DNA from: Chloroflexota bacterium
Lineage (GTDB): Bacteria > Chloroflexota > Anaerolineae > Aggregatilineales > J027
Assembly (NCBI GenBank): GCA_013112715.1
Contig: JABFGB010000002.1
Coordinates: 1 to 64,000, forward strand
Direction of reading: 5' to 3'
Length of the DNA: 64,000 nt
This document shows positions 27,010-35,805 of the stretch, piece by piece. Position numbers and translations under genes: made by a program. The stretch's first letter is position 1. Each line of letters opens with the position of its first letter. The notes beneath the pieces were generated by a model, which saw only the letters and a list, made by a program, of their open reading frames with translations, did no database searches and had not been told where the DNA came from.

Positions 27010-28297
27010 TTTTTCGATTGACCTCTCGAACGGGTGTGGATTCGTGAAACGAGCGACGTACCAGAGGAGGCGTCATCACAGTCGTCAGTATAATCACCAA
27101 AAATAGCGACGCAAACAGTGGATCATCAGCGATAAAAACTCCACTGCTTAAACCCAATGAAGCGATAATCAAGCCGACCTCGCCGCGTGAAACCATGCAT
27201 ACCCCTAAGCGCAGAGATTCTTGGCGCGTGAACCCTGTCAGGTTCGCCCCGACGCCGCACCCCAAGACTTTGGAGGCAACGGCTACGATTAAAAGTAGGA
27301 TGGCAAAGGGGAGGGCGCTCAATGGGAAGATGCTGAGATCGGTTTGAAGGCCGACGCTGATAAAAAAAACGGGTACTAAAAAGGCATAGGCAATGTTGGT
27401 GGTGGCGACATCTATCTGATGTTTGACGCTTTCATGGGCGCGACTAAGGCCTAAACCAGCGATAAATGCCCCGGTAATGCTTGCGATCCCACCCAAATAG
27501 GCCGCTGACCAGCCAAAAAAGAGCGCCAAAACCAATGCGATAGCTGGTATCCCATACGACGCCTTGATGTCAGGCCATTGATTGAGCCAGTTGATGAGAC
27601 GGGCAATACCGAACCATGCTACGACCAAAGCACCGACAAGATAAAGCACCATATGTAATACGATTTCGGCCAATTCTACCGCGTGGATTTGCCCACCACT
27701 GGTGAGGGGGATTGCCAATGACACCAGCAAAATAGCGACTATATCGTCTACCAATGCTGCCGCAAGCAGGGCATTACCTTCTTTGGTACGTAGGACGCCG
27801 ATTTCGAGCAGTACCTGCGCTGAAATGCTCACCGAAGTGGCGGATAATACAACCCCTGCAAGGATGGCAGGTTGCCATTTTTCGCCAAATGCCATTGCTA
27901 AAGGCACAGTCATTAGAACTGGCAGAATTGCGCCTACGAGACCTGCCACAATTGCCACATTGCCGACTTTGGCAAGTTCCTTTAGATGGACATCCAAGCC
28001 GACTTTGAACATCAGTAGCAGCACACCCAACTCAGCGAGTTGATGAATAGTCTCGCTGAGTTCGGCCTGTTTAAGATCGAATAGATTTAGATGGAGGAAG
28101 TCGAGCAGGGTCGGGCCAAGCAAAATGCCGACAATTAGCTCCCCTAAGACACGTGGTTGACGGAATCGGCGAGCCGATGTACCACCAATGCGAGAGGCGA
28201 TAATCATGATGCCGAGTACGAAAAACAGGGCAATAACTGGATTATCTTCCACGATCTCTGACTCCTCAAATTGGCGAGGCATCTCGTATTTTTCCAC
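26972..28297 (-). CDS. CPA2-family cation:proton antiporter (KefB-like membrane domain)
   Basis: 441 residues with about 12 helices. GELIVGILLGPTLLDFL, KVGLDVHLKEL, VLSATSVSISAQVL and a double aspartate in ALVDDIVAILL (184-185) are the standard CPA2 landmarks. RGEVGLIIASLG lies near the end. There is no TrkA-type nucleotide-binding domain at the C-terminus, unlike KefB/KefC. The chain starts with a GTG at 28297 or an ATG at 28282. It would exchange Na+ or K+ for protons across the membrane. The overlapping PII-like gene is the likely regulator and may replace the missing domain. It follows acs and a small membrane protein on the same strand. Confidence 0.9.
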   Translation of the reverse strand: MEKYEMPRQFEESEIVEDNPVIALFFVLGIMIIASRIGGTSARRFRQPRVLGELIVGILLGPTLLDFLHLNLFDLKQAELSETIHQLAELGVLLLMFKVGLDVHLKELAKVGNVAIVAGLVGAILPVLMTVPLAMAFGEKWQPAILAGVVLSATSVSISAQVLLEIGVLRTKEGNALLAAALVDDIVAILLVSLAIPLTSGGQIHAVELAEIVLHMVLYLVGALVVAWFGIARLINWLNQWPDIKASYGIPAIALVLALFFGWSAAYLGGIASITGAFIAGLGLSRAHESVKHQIDVATTNIAYAFLVPVFFISVGLQTDLSIFPLSALPFAILLLIVAVASKVLGCGVGANLTGFTRQESLRLGVCMVSRGEVGLIIASLGLSSGVFIADDPLFASLFLVIILTTVMTPPLVRRSFHESTPVREVNRKNVQTGSSDYRPD

Positions 28298-28324
28298 TTA
28301 GGGACTGGAAAAACGCGGAGGTGG

Positions 28325-28359
28325 CAATTTACCTGCAAGAAACTGATGCAGGGAAATTG
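28325..28359 (-). promoter_or_regulatory. Long hairpin in the antiporter leader
   Basis: CAATTT-A-CCTGCA pairs with TGCAGG-G-AAATTG (12 of 13 positions) around a 9-nt loop. It lies between the upstream stop at 28394 and the antiporter start. No T-run follows on the minus strand, so a leader or processing structure is likelier than a terminator. Confidence 0.45.
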
Positions 28360-28393
28360 TCACTTCTTTGATACCGTATTATGGAATCAAAGA

Positions 28394-28954
28394 TTAACGT
28401 TTTCTGTCGTCGCCCAAAATGCCGCCAAAGATATTGCCCAAGAGACCACCTGCCTCATTCATGGCGTTGTCCGGTGTGAGGTCGAGATTGATGAGGCGCA
28501 CGATGCCAAAGAGGACAAGTAACATGGTGCCCGCACTCGCAAAACACAAAAGCGTGCCAATGCAGGCCATCCCACCGATAAATTGATTACTGAAGGTGTC
28601 TTGGTCAATGCTTGAAAGGTAAATCGCACCACCAATGAGTGCAGCACTGGTGACGAGCAAAAGTGTTACCCGCTGGCAGCCTTTGCCGGGGAGGCAACCA
28701 TCACCATCCTTATTCCTAGCCCCGCGTGCCGCTGCCAATACGAGCAACCCTACAAACAGAATATCCTGCCAATTGAGGCTAAACCCGCCTCTCTTGTGGG
28801 CTGGACTTGACTCACTGTCGGCATAACGTGGATCGTCATAATCGTCTGGTGCTTCGTCGCGGCGCGGGTCACGATATGACTGTGAGGGACGTTTAGCAGG
28901 TGGTGAAGATTTGGGGGAACGGCTTGTCCGCCGTCCCCGATTTGGATCTTGCAT
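28394..28954 (-). CDS. Membrane protein of unknown function with basic disordered N-terminus
   Basis: 186 residues. The first 55 are rich in Arg, Ser, Pro and Asp (NRGRRTSRSPKSSPPAKR) and probably disordered. Three hydrophobic helices follow (about residues 63-78, 95-115 and 125-152), with CLPGKGCQR in the first loop. The tail GGLLGNIFGGILGDDRKR is glycine-rich. I do not recognise a family. It starts 5 nt after the acs stop and precedes the antiporter gene, so all may be co-transcribed. Confidence 0.75.
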   Translation of the reverse strand: MQDPNRGRRTSRSPKSSPPAKRPSQSYRDPRRDEAPDDYDDPRYADSESSPAHKRGGFSLNWQDILFVGLLVLAAARGARNKDGDGCLPGKGCQRVTLLLVTSAALIGGAIYLSSIDQDTFSNQFIGGMACIGTLLCFASAGTMLLVLFGIVRLINLDLTPDNAMNEAGGLLGNIFGGILGDDRKR

Positions 28955-28959
28955 GTAAA

Positions 28960-30861
28960 TTATTCCTCAAGTGTACTCAAATCACCTAACGGCAACCCTT
29001 GTGCCTGTGCTTTTAACACACGTCGCATAATTTTACCGCTGCGGGTCTTGGGAAGTTTATCCACAAATTCGATTTTGCTTGGGACAGCAATAGGGCCAAC
29101 CTCGTGGCGGATATGTTCTTTCAGCTTATCCACCAATTCGGCATTGGCTTCCCAACCCTGCCGCAGAATACAATAGGCATAAATGACGCTGCCTTTGATT
29201 TCATCTGGCACCCCAATTACAGCGGCTTCGGAGACAGCGGCGTGACTAACCAAACCGGATTCAATTTCGGCAGTGCCCAGACGATAGCCGCTGACTTTGA
29301 TCACGTCGTCAATACGCCCGATGATCCAGACATAGCCATCTTCGTCAAAACGGGCCGAGTCACCTGCGAGATACCAACCCTGTTTGGCATAGGCTTTCCA
29401 ATATTGATCCACGTAACGCTGGTCGTCCCCATAGACGGTACGCAACATACTGGGCCATGGTTTCTTAATAACCAGTTTACCATCCACACCGGGCGGGCAG
29501 GGATCGCCGTTATCGTCCACAATATCAATTTCGATACCGGGGAAGGGACGGGTAGCGCTGCCGGGTTTGAGGCCCACCGATGGTAAGGGAGTAATCATAA
29601 AACCGCCTGTTTCGGTTTGCCACCATGTATCCATAATCGGGCAGCGTTCCTTGCCGATGACGCGATGATACCATTTCCACGCTTCGGGGTTGATGGGTTC
29701 GCCCACTGACCCGAGCAAGCGCAAACTGCTGAGGTTATGACGATTGGGCCATGCTTCACCAAAACGCATCAAGCCGCGAATGGCGGTGGGAGCGGTGTAG
29801 AGGATGCTGATGCCGTAATATTCAATCATCTTCCACCAACGGTTGGGGTAGGGATGATTGGGGGCGCCTTCGTACAGGAAGCCTGTCGCGCCTAAAATCA
29901 GTGGCGCATAGACGATATAGCTGTGTCCGGTAATCCAACCGGGGTCGGCGGCGCACCAATAGCGGTCATCATCGTTCACGTCAAAGACCCATTTGAGGGT
30001 GGTGCTGGTGTAGACCTGATAGCCACCGTGCGTATGCAGAACGCCTTTGGGTTTGCCGGTTGTACCGCTGGTGTAAAGGATAAACAGGGGGTCTTCGGCG
30101 TCCATGACTTCGGTTTCATATTGGGTGCTGGCAATGGGCAGACCCATCAAATCATGCCACCAATAATCGCGGCCTTGTTCCATTTTGACGCCGTGCCCGG
30201 TGCGCTTAAAGACAATCACCGTTTCGACAATGGGCTGACGATGAACCGCTTCATCTACCACTTTTTTCAGTTCGACAATTTGACCACGCAACCACGAGCC
30301 GTCTTGGGTAACTACAACCCGACTTTGGGCGTCTTCGATACGATCCGCAAGAGCATGTTCACTGAATCCGCCATAGACGACGGAGTGAATCGCGCCGATT
30401 TTGGCACAGGCGAGCATGGCTATGACCAATTCGGGCACACGCCCCATGTAAATGGTGACCCGATCCCCTTTACGAACCCCCATGCTGCGGAGGACATTGG
30501 CAAACTTATTGGTTTCTTGCCACAAGCGCCAATAACTGTAGGTATGCTGATCGCCGGGTTCACCTTCCCAAATCAGCGCCAGTTTGTTTTTGCGCCATGT
30601 TTTGACATGCCGATCTAGGGCGTTGTAGGCGATGTTGGTTTTGCCACCCACGAACCATTTAAAAAAGGGCGGGTTGCTGGCGTCGAGGACTTTTTCCCAC
30701 GGGGCGAACCAATGGAGTTCGCTGGCACGTTCGGCCCAAAATGCTTCGGGGTCGGCGGCGGCACGTTTATAGGCTTCTTCGTAATCACGGATATGGGCGT
30801 TTTCGACGATGGAAGGGGCGGGATGATACCACTCATGGGTGTTGATGTTAAAGTCGCTCAT
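28960..30861 (-). CDS. acs: Acetyl-CoA synthetase
   Basis: 633 residues, the normal length. The AMP-binding motif ILYTSGTTGKPKGVLHTHGG is near residue 270, DTWWQTETGGFM supplies the aryl/acetate pocket Trp of acetate-specific members, and GDSARFDEDGYVWIIGRID marks the hinge. The C-terminal PKTRSGKIMRR carries Lys610, the catalytic lysine that is acetylated in Acs control. It activates acetate to acetyl-CoA with ATP in the cytoplasm. A GGAG lies 13 nt before the ATG. It leads a minus-strand group with a membrane protein, a cation antiporter and a PII-like protein. Confidence 0.97.
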   Translation of the reverse strand: MSDFNINTHEWYHPAPSIVENAHIRDYEEAYKRAAADPEAFWAERASELHWFAPWEKVLDASNPPFFKWFVGGKTNIAYNALDRHVKTWRKNKLALIWEGEPGDQHTYSYWRLWQETNKFANVLRSMGVRKGDRVTIYMGRVPELVIAMLACAKIGAIHSVVYGGFSEHALADRIEDAQSRVVVTQDGSWLRGQIVELKKVVDEAVHRQPIVETVIVFKRTGHGVKMEQGRDYWWHDLMGLPIASTQYETEVMDAEDPLFILYTSGTTGKPKGVLHTHGGYQVYTSTTLKWVFDVNDDDRYWCAADPGWITGHSYIVYAPLILGATGFLYEGAPNHPYPNRWWKMIEYYGISILYTAPTAIRGLMRFGEAWPNRHNLSSLRLLGSVGEPINPEAWKWYHRVIGKERCPIMDTWWQTETGGFMITPLPSVGLKPGSATRPFPGIEIDIVDDNGDPCPPGVDGKLVIKKPWPSMLRTVYGDDQRYVDQYWKAYAKQGWYLAGDSARFDEDGYVWIIGRIDDVIKVSGYRLGTAEIESGLVSHAAVSEAAVIGVPDEIKGSVIYAYCILRQGWEANAELVDKLKEHIRHEVGPIAVPSKIEFVDKLPKTRSGKIMRRVLKAQAQGLPLGDLSTLEE

Positions 30862-31017
30862 GGCGCGTCAAAAGCTCCTAAAAATCCTAGCGGGTAATTT
30901 TTTGAAAGTAATGCTCTACGGCAGGGGATATAGTGCATCAGATTGACGCGGAATGCAAATTCTGGGGATAGGGTGATCGTGTTAGTGCATATCGAAAAAG
31001 TGGATTAATATGGGGAA

Positions 31018-31048
31018 TGAAACGGTATGCACTTGTCAAGTGGTGTCA
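31018..31048 (+). repeat. 31-bp element, copy B
   Basis: Matches copy A (8812-8842) at 30 of 31 bases and has the same orientation relative to its downstream gene. The core CACTTGTCAAGTG is a perfect palindrome. It lies 61 bp before the ATG at 31110. The rest of the 30862-31109 intergenic region shows nothing further that I can identify. Confidence 0.65.
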
Positions 31049-31109
31049 TTGATTATGGGGGATAGCCATAATTGACCGTTAGGAATTTGAAAATGTGATA
31101 GGAGATCGT

Positions 31110-31673
31110 ATGATCGGTAAATGGCCTTTTATCCTGTTATTTCTTGGAACGATTCTCGTGATAGGTGGGGCATTCACCTCAGTCACATGTGTTGACTATC
31201 TGGAGTCCGATGGAATTGATACTTGCAAAGACAGTATAAATGACGGCGCTCTATTTGATTTTGAATCATTCAAGCAGAGCAAAAGTATCTATGGAGACGA
31301 TCCTACCTTTGCCGAAAGCCTAGCGGAGAATTTTTTGGGTATCAATATATTAATTGGGGCAGCAGTCGCTCTAATTGTTCTTATCGTACATCCCAAAGAG
31401 GCCATAAGTATTTGGATTGCGGCGTTCATCAATATTGGACTCGTAGCCAATACCTATTTGGAGATGTATCAGAGTTTCTACAATAATGACGTTAGTAGTT
31501 TTGCAAAACTATCTAAGGGGTCAGGCTGGTATTTGATGGCGGCGGGGGCGGGATTGATGTTATTGGCGGCGTTGTTCGCTACCTACAATTTACAAAAATC
31601 CCCGCTTGAGGAATTTGATGAAGAGATAGGCGAATATGATGATGAGGACGACGATGGGAATGAATCAGAATAG
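31110..31673 (+). CDS. Membrane protein of unknown function with acidic tail
   Basis: 187 residues from the ATG at 31110, with AGGAG 5 nt before it. Four hydrophobic helices are visible: about residues 5-23, 72-91, 96-115 and 143-165. A loop of about 45 residues between helices 1 and 2 carries two cysteines (SVTCVDYLE, IDTCKDS). The C-terminus is strongly acidic (EEFDEEIGEYDDEDDDGNE). No known family. The gene is AT-rich compared with acs and the peptidase gene on either side and carries the 31-bp element upstream, as the GTPase-like operon does. A GTAGGG palindromic repeat follows it. Confidence 0.75.
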   Translation: MIGKWPFILLFLGTILVIGGAFTSVTCVDYLESDGIDTCKDSINDGALFDFESFKQSKSIYGDDPTFAESLAENFLGINILIGAAVALIVLIVHPKEAISIWIAAFINIGLVANTYLEMYQSFYNNDVSSFAKLSKGSGWYLMAAGAGLMLLAALFATYNLQKSPLEEFDEEIGEYDDEDDDGNESE

Positions 31674-31734
31674 GGGTATATCGTTGGTGCAAATTTCCAA
31701 TTAAATGCGGATATAAAGTAGAAGCTCGTTTTTC

Positions 31735-31788
31735 GTAGGGACAGGTCATGACTGTCCAGTTTTGGAGGGGTCACAGACCCCTCCCTAC
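31735..31788. repeat. Palindromic GTAGGG element, copy 2 (nested hairpins)
   Basis: GTAGGG and CCCTAC close the element. Inside are two hairpins: GGACAG-GTCATGA-CTGTCC and the perfect 8-bp stem GGAGGGGT-CACAG-ACCCCTCC. Shares the left flank CGTTTT(T)CGTAGGG with 938-964. It lies between convergent genes. Confidence 0.65.
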
Positions 31789-31809
31789 GGAATGTTGAGA
31801 TGTGGGAAG

Positions 31810-33153
31810 CTATTGGCTTGCGGCAGTGGGGAAGATAAAGGGTGTTACGGTGGGTGGGAAGCGCATCTCGATGGTAGGTGTTGGAATCAGGGTGGGGGCT
31901 TCGGGGGATGCACCGAGCCATGTGCGCCAACGCCGTTCGATTTCGGCAATGGACAGACCCGTTACCTGTTCCAAGATTACATTAAATTCGTCGGATTCAT
32001 TGCGATAGACGCCTTCTTCGAGCAACTGCACGATTTGTAGATGGGCTTCCGGGCCATAGTTGTCAATTAGCCATTCGTTGAACGTATAGCCCATATCATA
32101 GCCCAAGCGTCCACGTTCATCGGGGCCGAGGTCGTTGGGGACGGGGCCAAGTCCTTGCAGCAGTGGGGGGATGTCGTAGAAGAAGGCAAGATCACGCACC
32201 CGCTGTTCATAATCGTAGCCTTTGGAGATTTCAAAGTAGGTCGCGTTGCCTTCGATCCACCACCCCGGCGCACGGAAATCGTAGAGATCGGCCTGATAGA
32301 GATGGGCGATTTCGTGGGGGACAGTGCCAAAGGTCATTTCTTCCAAATCCCCAAACAGGAAGGCTTGCACCGTCGCACCCCAATAATCAGTGGTCTGACC
32401 TGCGAGGATGGTGTTGTTGGTGTTGACGGTAACGCCGCGCCATTCTAGGAAGGTGTCATAATCGAAAAACAGGATGGCACGTGGTTTGTAAGCGAGTTGG
32501 CGACCAAAGAGGGCGATAAAGTCGGGACGGCGTTCCTCCATCGCGTCGAAGGTCATGTCAATCACTTCTTGGGTAAGGCCGTCTTCGATAAACACGATAA
32601 TGTCTTCGGATTCGGCGCGTGTCCATTGGCGGGTGTTGTCTTCATATTCCGCGCCCACAATCCACTCGGTTTGATAACTGTTGCCAGCGCTATCGGTAAA
32701 TGACCAGCGATAATTGACGGCGACCCATGGGGGTACGCGGTTGCTGGTGGCGTCCCAGATGGCAGTAGCGAGGCCATTGGCGTCTACCTCACCGATGGTG
32801 CGTGCCCGATCTGCATGGGGGTTATGTGACCACTGGACAGAGGCGGATACGACCGGGCCTTTGCTGCTGGTGGGTTTGGCGTGGAATTCAAAGCCATTGG
32901 GATAATTGCTTTGGAAGGTCAGATCGGTAAGTGTCCATTCCGCGTCACCAGAATATTCGGCGGGTTCATCATACGGATTGGTATCATCCGCGATGAGGGC
33001 GGTTGTTCCAGCACCACTGGGAGTGGCAGTGGAAGTTGGGCCAGATTGAGCCGTCGCTTGTAGGCCGACGGTACTGAGCATGATTGTCACCAATACCACA
33101 CTCAGGGTAATGGCGATTAGGCCGAAACGTGTAGGGAGTTGATTTGAGGGCAT
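31810..33153 (-). CDS. Secreted gluzincin (peptidase MA-like) metallopeptidase
   Basis: 447 residues. An N-terminal hydrophobic stretch (about residues 10-35, LIAITLSVVLVTIMLSTVG) then AQS suits a signal peptide. A beta-sandwich region follows to about residue 170. The catalytic part has VPHEIAHLYQ with His280, Glu281 and His284, and WWIEGNATYFE with Glu301 as the third zinc ligand, the gluzincin pattern of the peptidase MA group. The tail (PTPTIEMRFPPTVTPF) is rich in Pro and Thr. It is an extracytoplasmic protease of unknown substrate, divergent from the histidine kinase gene. Confidence 0.88.
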   Translation of the reverse strand: MPSNQLPTRFGLIAITLSVVLVTIMLSTVGLQATAQSGPTSTATPSGAGTTALIADDTNPYDEPAEYSGDAEWTLTDLTFQSNYPNGFEFHAKPTSSKGPVVSASVQWSHNPHADRARTIGEVDANGLATAIWDATSNRVPPWVAVNYRWSFTDSAGNSYQTEWIVGAEYEDNTRQWTRAESEDIIVFIEDGLTQEVIDMTFDAMEERRPDFIALFGRQLAYKPRAILFFDYDTFLEWRGVTVNTNNTILAGQTTDYWGATVQAFLFGDLEEMTFGTVPHEIAHLYQADLYDFRAPGWWIEGNATYFEISKGYDYEQRVRDLAFFYDIPPLLQGLGPVPNDLGPDERGRLGYDMGYTFNEWLIDNYGPEAHLQIVQLLEEGVYRNESDEFNVILEQVTGLSIAEIERRWRTWLGASPEAPTLIPTPTIEMRFPPTVTPFIFPTAASQ

Positions 33154-33328
33154 AATGATCCTTGTTTGAAAACTCTATCCATTGCATTTCTCACTATAAA
33201 GGACGTAGAGAGTAACCAAATAGTTTCATATGGGAAACCCATTGGTTAGAATGTTGTTGGGTGACTTGCAATCCGATGCTTCTTGGGGCATTCTTTAAGG
33301 TAAGCACAATTGTTCTGTGGGGCGATTT

Positions 33329-35728
33329 ATGGGGCGAAAAAATAAATCAATCGTGGTCGCGCGTGATTTTGAGAATGAAACGACCACGCCCATTATTCCT
33401 TTTCGCGCCAAGCCGATCCAGCCCTCTTCCGATTATGTGAGTTTACGCACCCGTTTGCTCGTCCCCCTGTTTGCCGTGATGCTGGTCATTGTGACCACCG
33501 GAGCCTATCTGGTATCACAAAATCTCATGCGCACACAGGAGGACGACGAGGTGCGGGATGTGCTGGTGCGAAGCCAGACCCTCTCCGCCCAAACCGCCCA
33601 AATTGGGGTGAAGATGCGGGAAGAAATCCGCCGTATCACGTTTACCAGCGGGGTACGGGAAAATGTTGCCGCACAGAACGGCCCAGCATTACAAACGTTG
33701 ATTGAACCCCTTGCCGAACTAGCAGCTTTAGACCTCGTGATCGTGACGGGAGCAGATTCACAAGAAATCCTCAGCCTACAGCGCGTCGAGATAGACGGGC
33801 TGGTGGATTATACGGTTGCGGAAAAGAGCGATGTTTCCGCCCTTGAACCCATTTTTCAAGCCTTGAGCCAGCAGCCGCGCAGTGGTTTTGTGCAGACCGG
33901 GGAAGGCGTGATACTGGTGACAAGTGGGCCGATTTTTAGCCCCACTGACCAGATGATGGGCATTGTGACGGTGGGTCGGCGGCTTGACCATGTGTTGACT
34001 TCGCTGGACAGCCCCTCAACCGAAAACTTGACGGTGTTCGCCGGGGATGGTCGTTTGTTGCGTACTACCCTGCCAGATAATGAGGCGGTTTTGAATGCGC
34101 TACATTTGCCACTGGAAACCGTAAACCAGACGTTGAATCTGGTGGGGCAGGTGCCAACAGAAAATATCACGCTCGATGGCGAACGCTATCAGGTGGCGTA
34201 TATCCCCTTTACCGTAGATACACAACCGATTGGGGTACTGGGGATTTATCAACCGACCTATGCCGCGTATAGCGGTGATATGGCCCGCCAATTGACCAGC
34301 CTCACCTTTGCAACCTTGACGGCAGCGATTCTGATTGTGTTCTATCTATTTACCGTGCGTCTGTTGAGTCGGGTTAATCGTGTTCGACGGACGGCGGAGG
34401 CGCTGGCAGCAGGTCAATTGGATGCTCGAAGCCGTTTGCGTGCCAATGATGAAATCGGGGTGTTGGGTGGGGCGCTGGACCATTTTGCGGATGTGATGGG
34501 GCAGCAGAACGATTTGATGGTTAAAAGTCTGCGGCGCGAACGACGTGAAAATGCACGACTGGCTGCGATTTTGGAAAGCCTGCCGGATGGCCTGATTGTC
34601 TTAGATAGTGATGGTCGGGTGTTGATGATGAATACGCAGGCGCGGAATCTGATTGGCGGCATCCGAACGTTACGCTCGGCATCGTTTCAGCAATTGACGG
34701 CGGCGACCACCGAGACGCTTGGGCCTGCCCTTGCCCCGGGGTTGTATGCGATGGGTCAGCCCGTGCCGGTACTGCATCAAGACCGCATTTTGGAGGCTCA
34801 GGTTGCCGCAATTGTGACCGTAACAGGGGGGCGGCTTGGAAAATTGGTCACGCTGCGGGACATTACTGAGACAGTGCAGCGAGAACAGCGGCATGAAGCA
34901 TTGGTCGAGAAATTGTCGGATGAGGTGCATCTACCCGTATCGCATGTGGCCCAAGACGCGGCTTTGCGGGCAGTGGATTTGCGCGGAACCCCGACGAGTG
35001 ATTCGCTGATGCTGTTTGCGCGGGAAATTGCACGGAACGCACGGGCGATGCAGCGGATTATTGGCGAACTGCGGGAATTGAATACGATTAATCGGCAGGA
35101 TTTGGAGCGGGGCCAAAGGGCGATTTTGTTGAGCGATTTGATCTGGCGGGTAGCGGCCCAATGGAAGAAGTCTGCAGCGGCAGCCGAGGTATTGCTAGAG
35201 GTTAAACTCCCTACGGAGACATGTTATGTCTTGGGGGATGAACGCCGACTGCGTTGGGCCATCGGGAATGTAGTAGATAACGCGATTAAGTATTCCCCAC
35301 CCAACAGCACCATTCAGATTACGGCGATTGAACAGGCTGAAAAAAGCACGGCGCTGATTCGGGTGGAAGATCAAGGGGTCGGTATTTTGGCTCAAGACCT
35401 GCCGAATATCTTTCAACGGTTTTATCGGGGAACCCCGACCCTGCCGGATGGCAAAGTTATTGAAACACCGGGGACGGGTCAGGGACTTTACCTGTCGCGC
35501 AAAATTGTGCGGACACATGGCGGTGAAATGACGCTCGAAAGCATTGCTGGGCAGGGCACGACTGTGGAAATGTCGCTGCCACTGACTTCGCCTGTGACAC
35601 TTGAGATGCCGGATGCCCATGAGATGACCGAGAAGCTCAAATTAGAGACCCGCGAGGTGGAACTGCTAAAAAAATGGAGCGCGGCGGAAAAGCGGGATGA
35701 AATAGAAAAAGTCGAACGGAACAAATAA
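33329..35728 (+). CDS. Membrane sensor histidine kinase with altered H-box
   Basis: 799 residues from the ATG at 33329; a GTG at 33317 adds four residues. The order is transmembrane helix (LFAVMLVIVTTGAYLVS), large extracytoplasmic sensor of about 270 residues, second helix (LTSLTFATLTAAILIVFYLF), HAMP, PAS-like segment (ILESLPDGLIVLDSDGRVLMM), dimerisation helices and an ATP-binding domain. The latter is complete: DNAIKYS (N box), EDQGVGI (G1), FQRFYRG (F box), GTGQGLYLS (G2). The H-box reads LSDEVHLPV where SHELRTPL is usual, so Asp531 replaces the phosphate-accepting His. It may lack normal autophosphorylation. No response regulator is adjacent; a TetR gene follows. Confidence 0.88.
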   Translation: MGRKNKSIVVARDFENETTTPIIPFRAKPIQPSSDYVSLRTRLLVPLFAVMLVIVTTGAYLVSQNLMRTQEDDEVRDVLVRSQTLSAQTAQIGVKMREEIRRITFTSGVRENVAAQNGPALQTLIEPLAELAALDLVIVTGADSQEILSLQRVEIDGLVDYTVAEKSDVSALEPIFQALSQQPRSGFVQTGEGVILVTSGPIFSPTDQMMGIVTVGRRLDHVLTSLDSPSTENLTVFAGDGRLLRTTLPDNEAVLNALHLPLETVNQTLNLVGQVPTENITLDGERYQVAYIPFTVDTQPIGVLGIYQPTYAAYSGDMARQLTSLTFATLTAAILIVFYLFTVRLLSRVNRVRRTAEALAAGQLDARSRLRANDEIGVLGGALDHFADVMGQQNDLMVKSLRRERRENARLAAILESLPDGLIVLDSDGRVLMMNTQARNLIGGIRTLRSASFQQLTAATTETLGPALAPGLYAMGQPVPVLHQDRILEAQVAAIVTVTGGRLGKLVTLRDITETVQREQRHEALVEKLSDEVHLPVSHVAQDAALRAVDLRGTPTSDSLMLFAREIARNARAMQRIIGELRELNTINRQDLERGQRAILLSDLIWRVAAQWKKSAAAAEVLLEVKLPTETCYVLGDERRLRWAIGNVVDNAIKYSPPNSTIQITAIEQAEKSTALIRVEDQGVGILAQDLPNIFQRFYRGTPTLPDGKVIETPGTGQGLYLSRKIVRTHGGEMTLESIAGQGTTVEMSLPLTSPVTLEMPDAHEMTEKLKLETREVELLKKWSAAEKRDEIEKVERNK

Positions 35729-35805
35729 GACTCTTATGACGTTGACTTATAATGATAGAATGATTCCATAACGGTAGACTAGCAATAATAACGTGAAACA
35801 CTCCT

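Noticed and set aside
29923-30618. Plus-strand open frame of 231 codons
   Set aside because: It is antisense to acs, which is complete and clearly coding.
8812-31048. The 31-bp pair as ends of one large composite mobile element
   Set aside because: The 22 kb between them carries housekeeping genes (glgA, menA, xthA, rnhB, glgC, acs) and no transposase or integrase.
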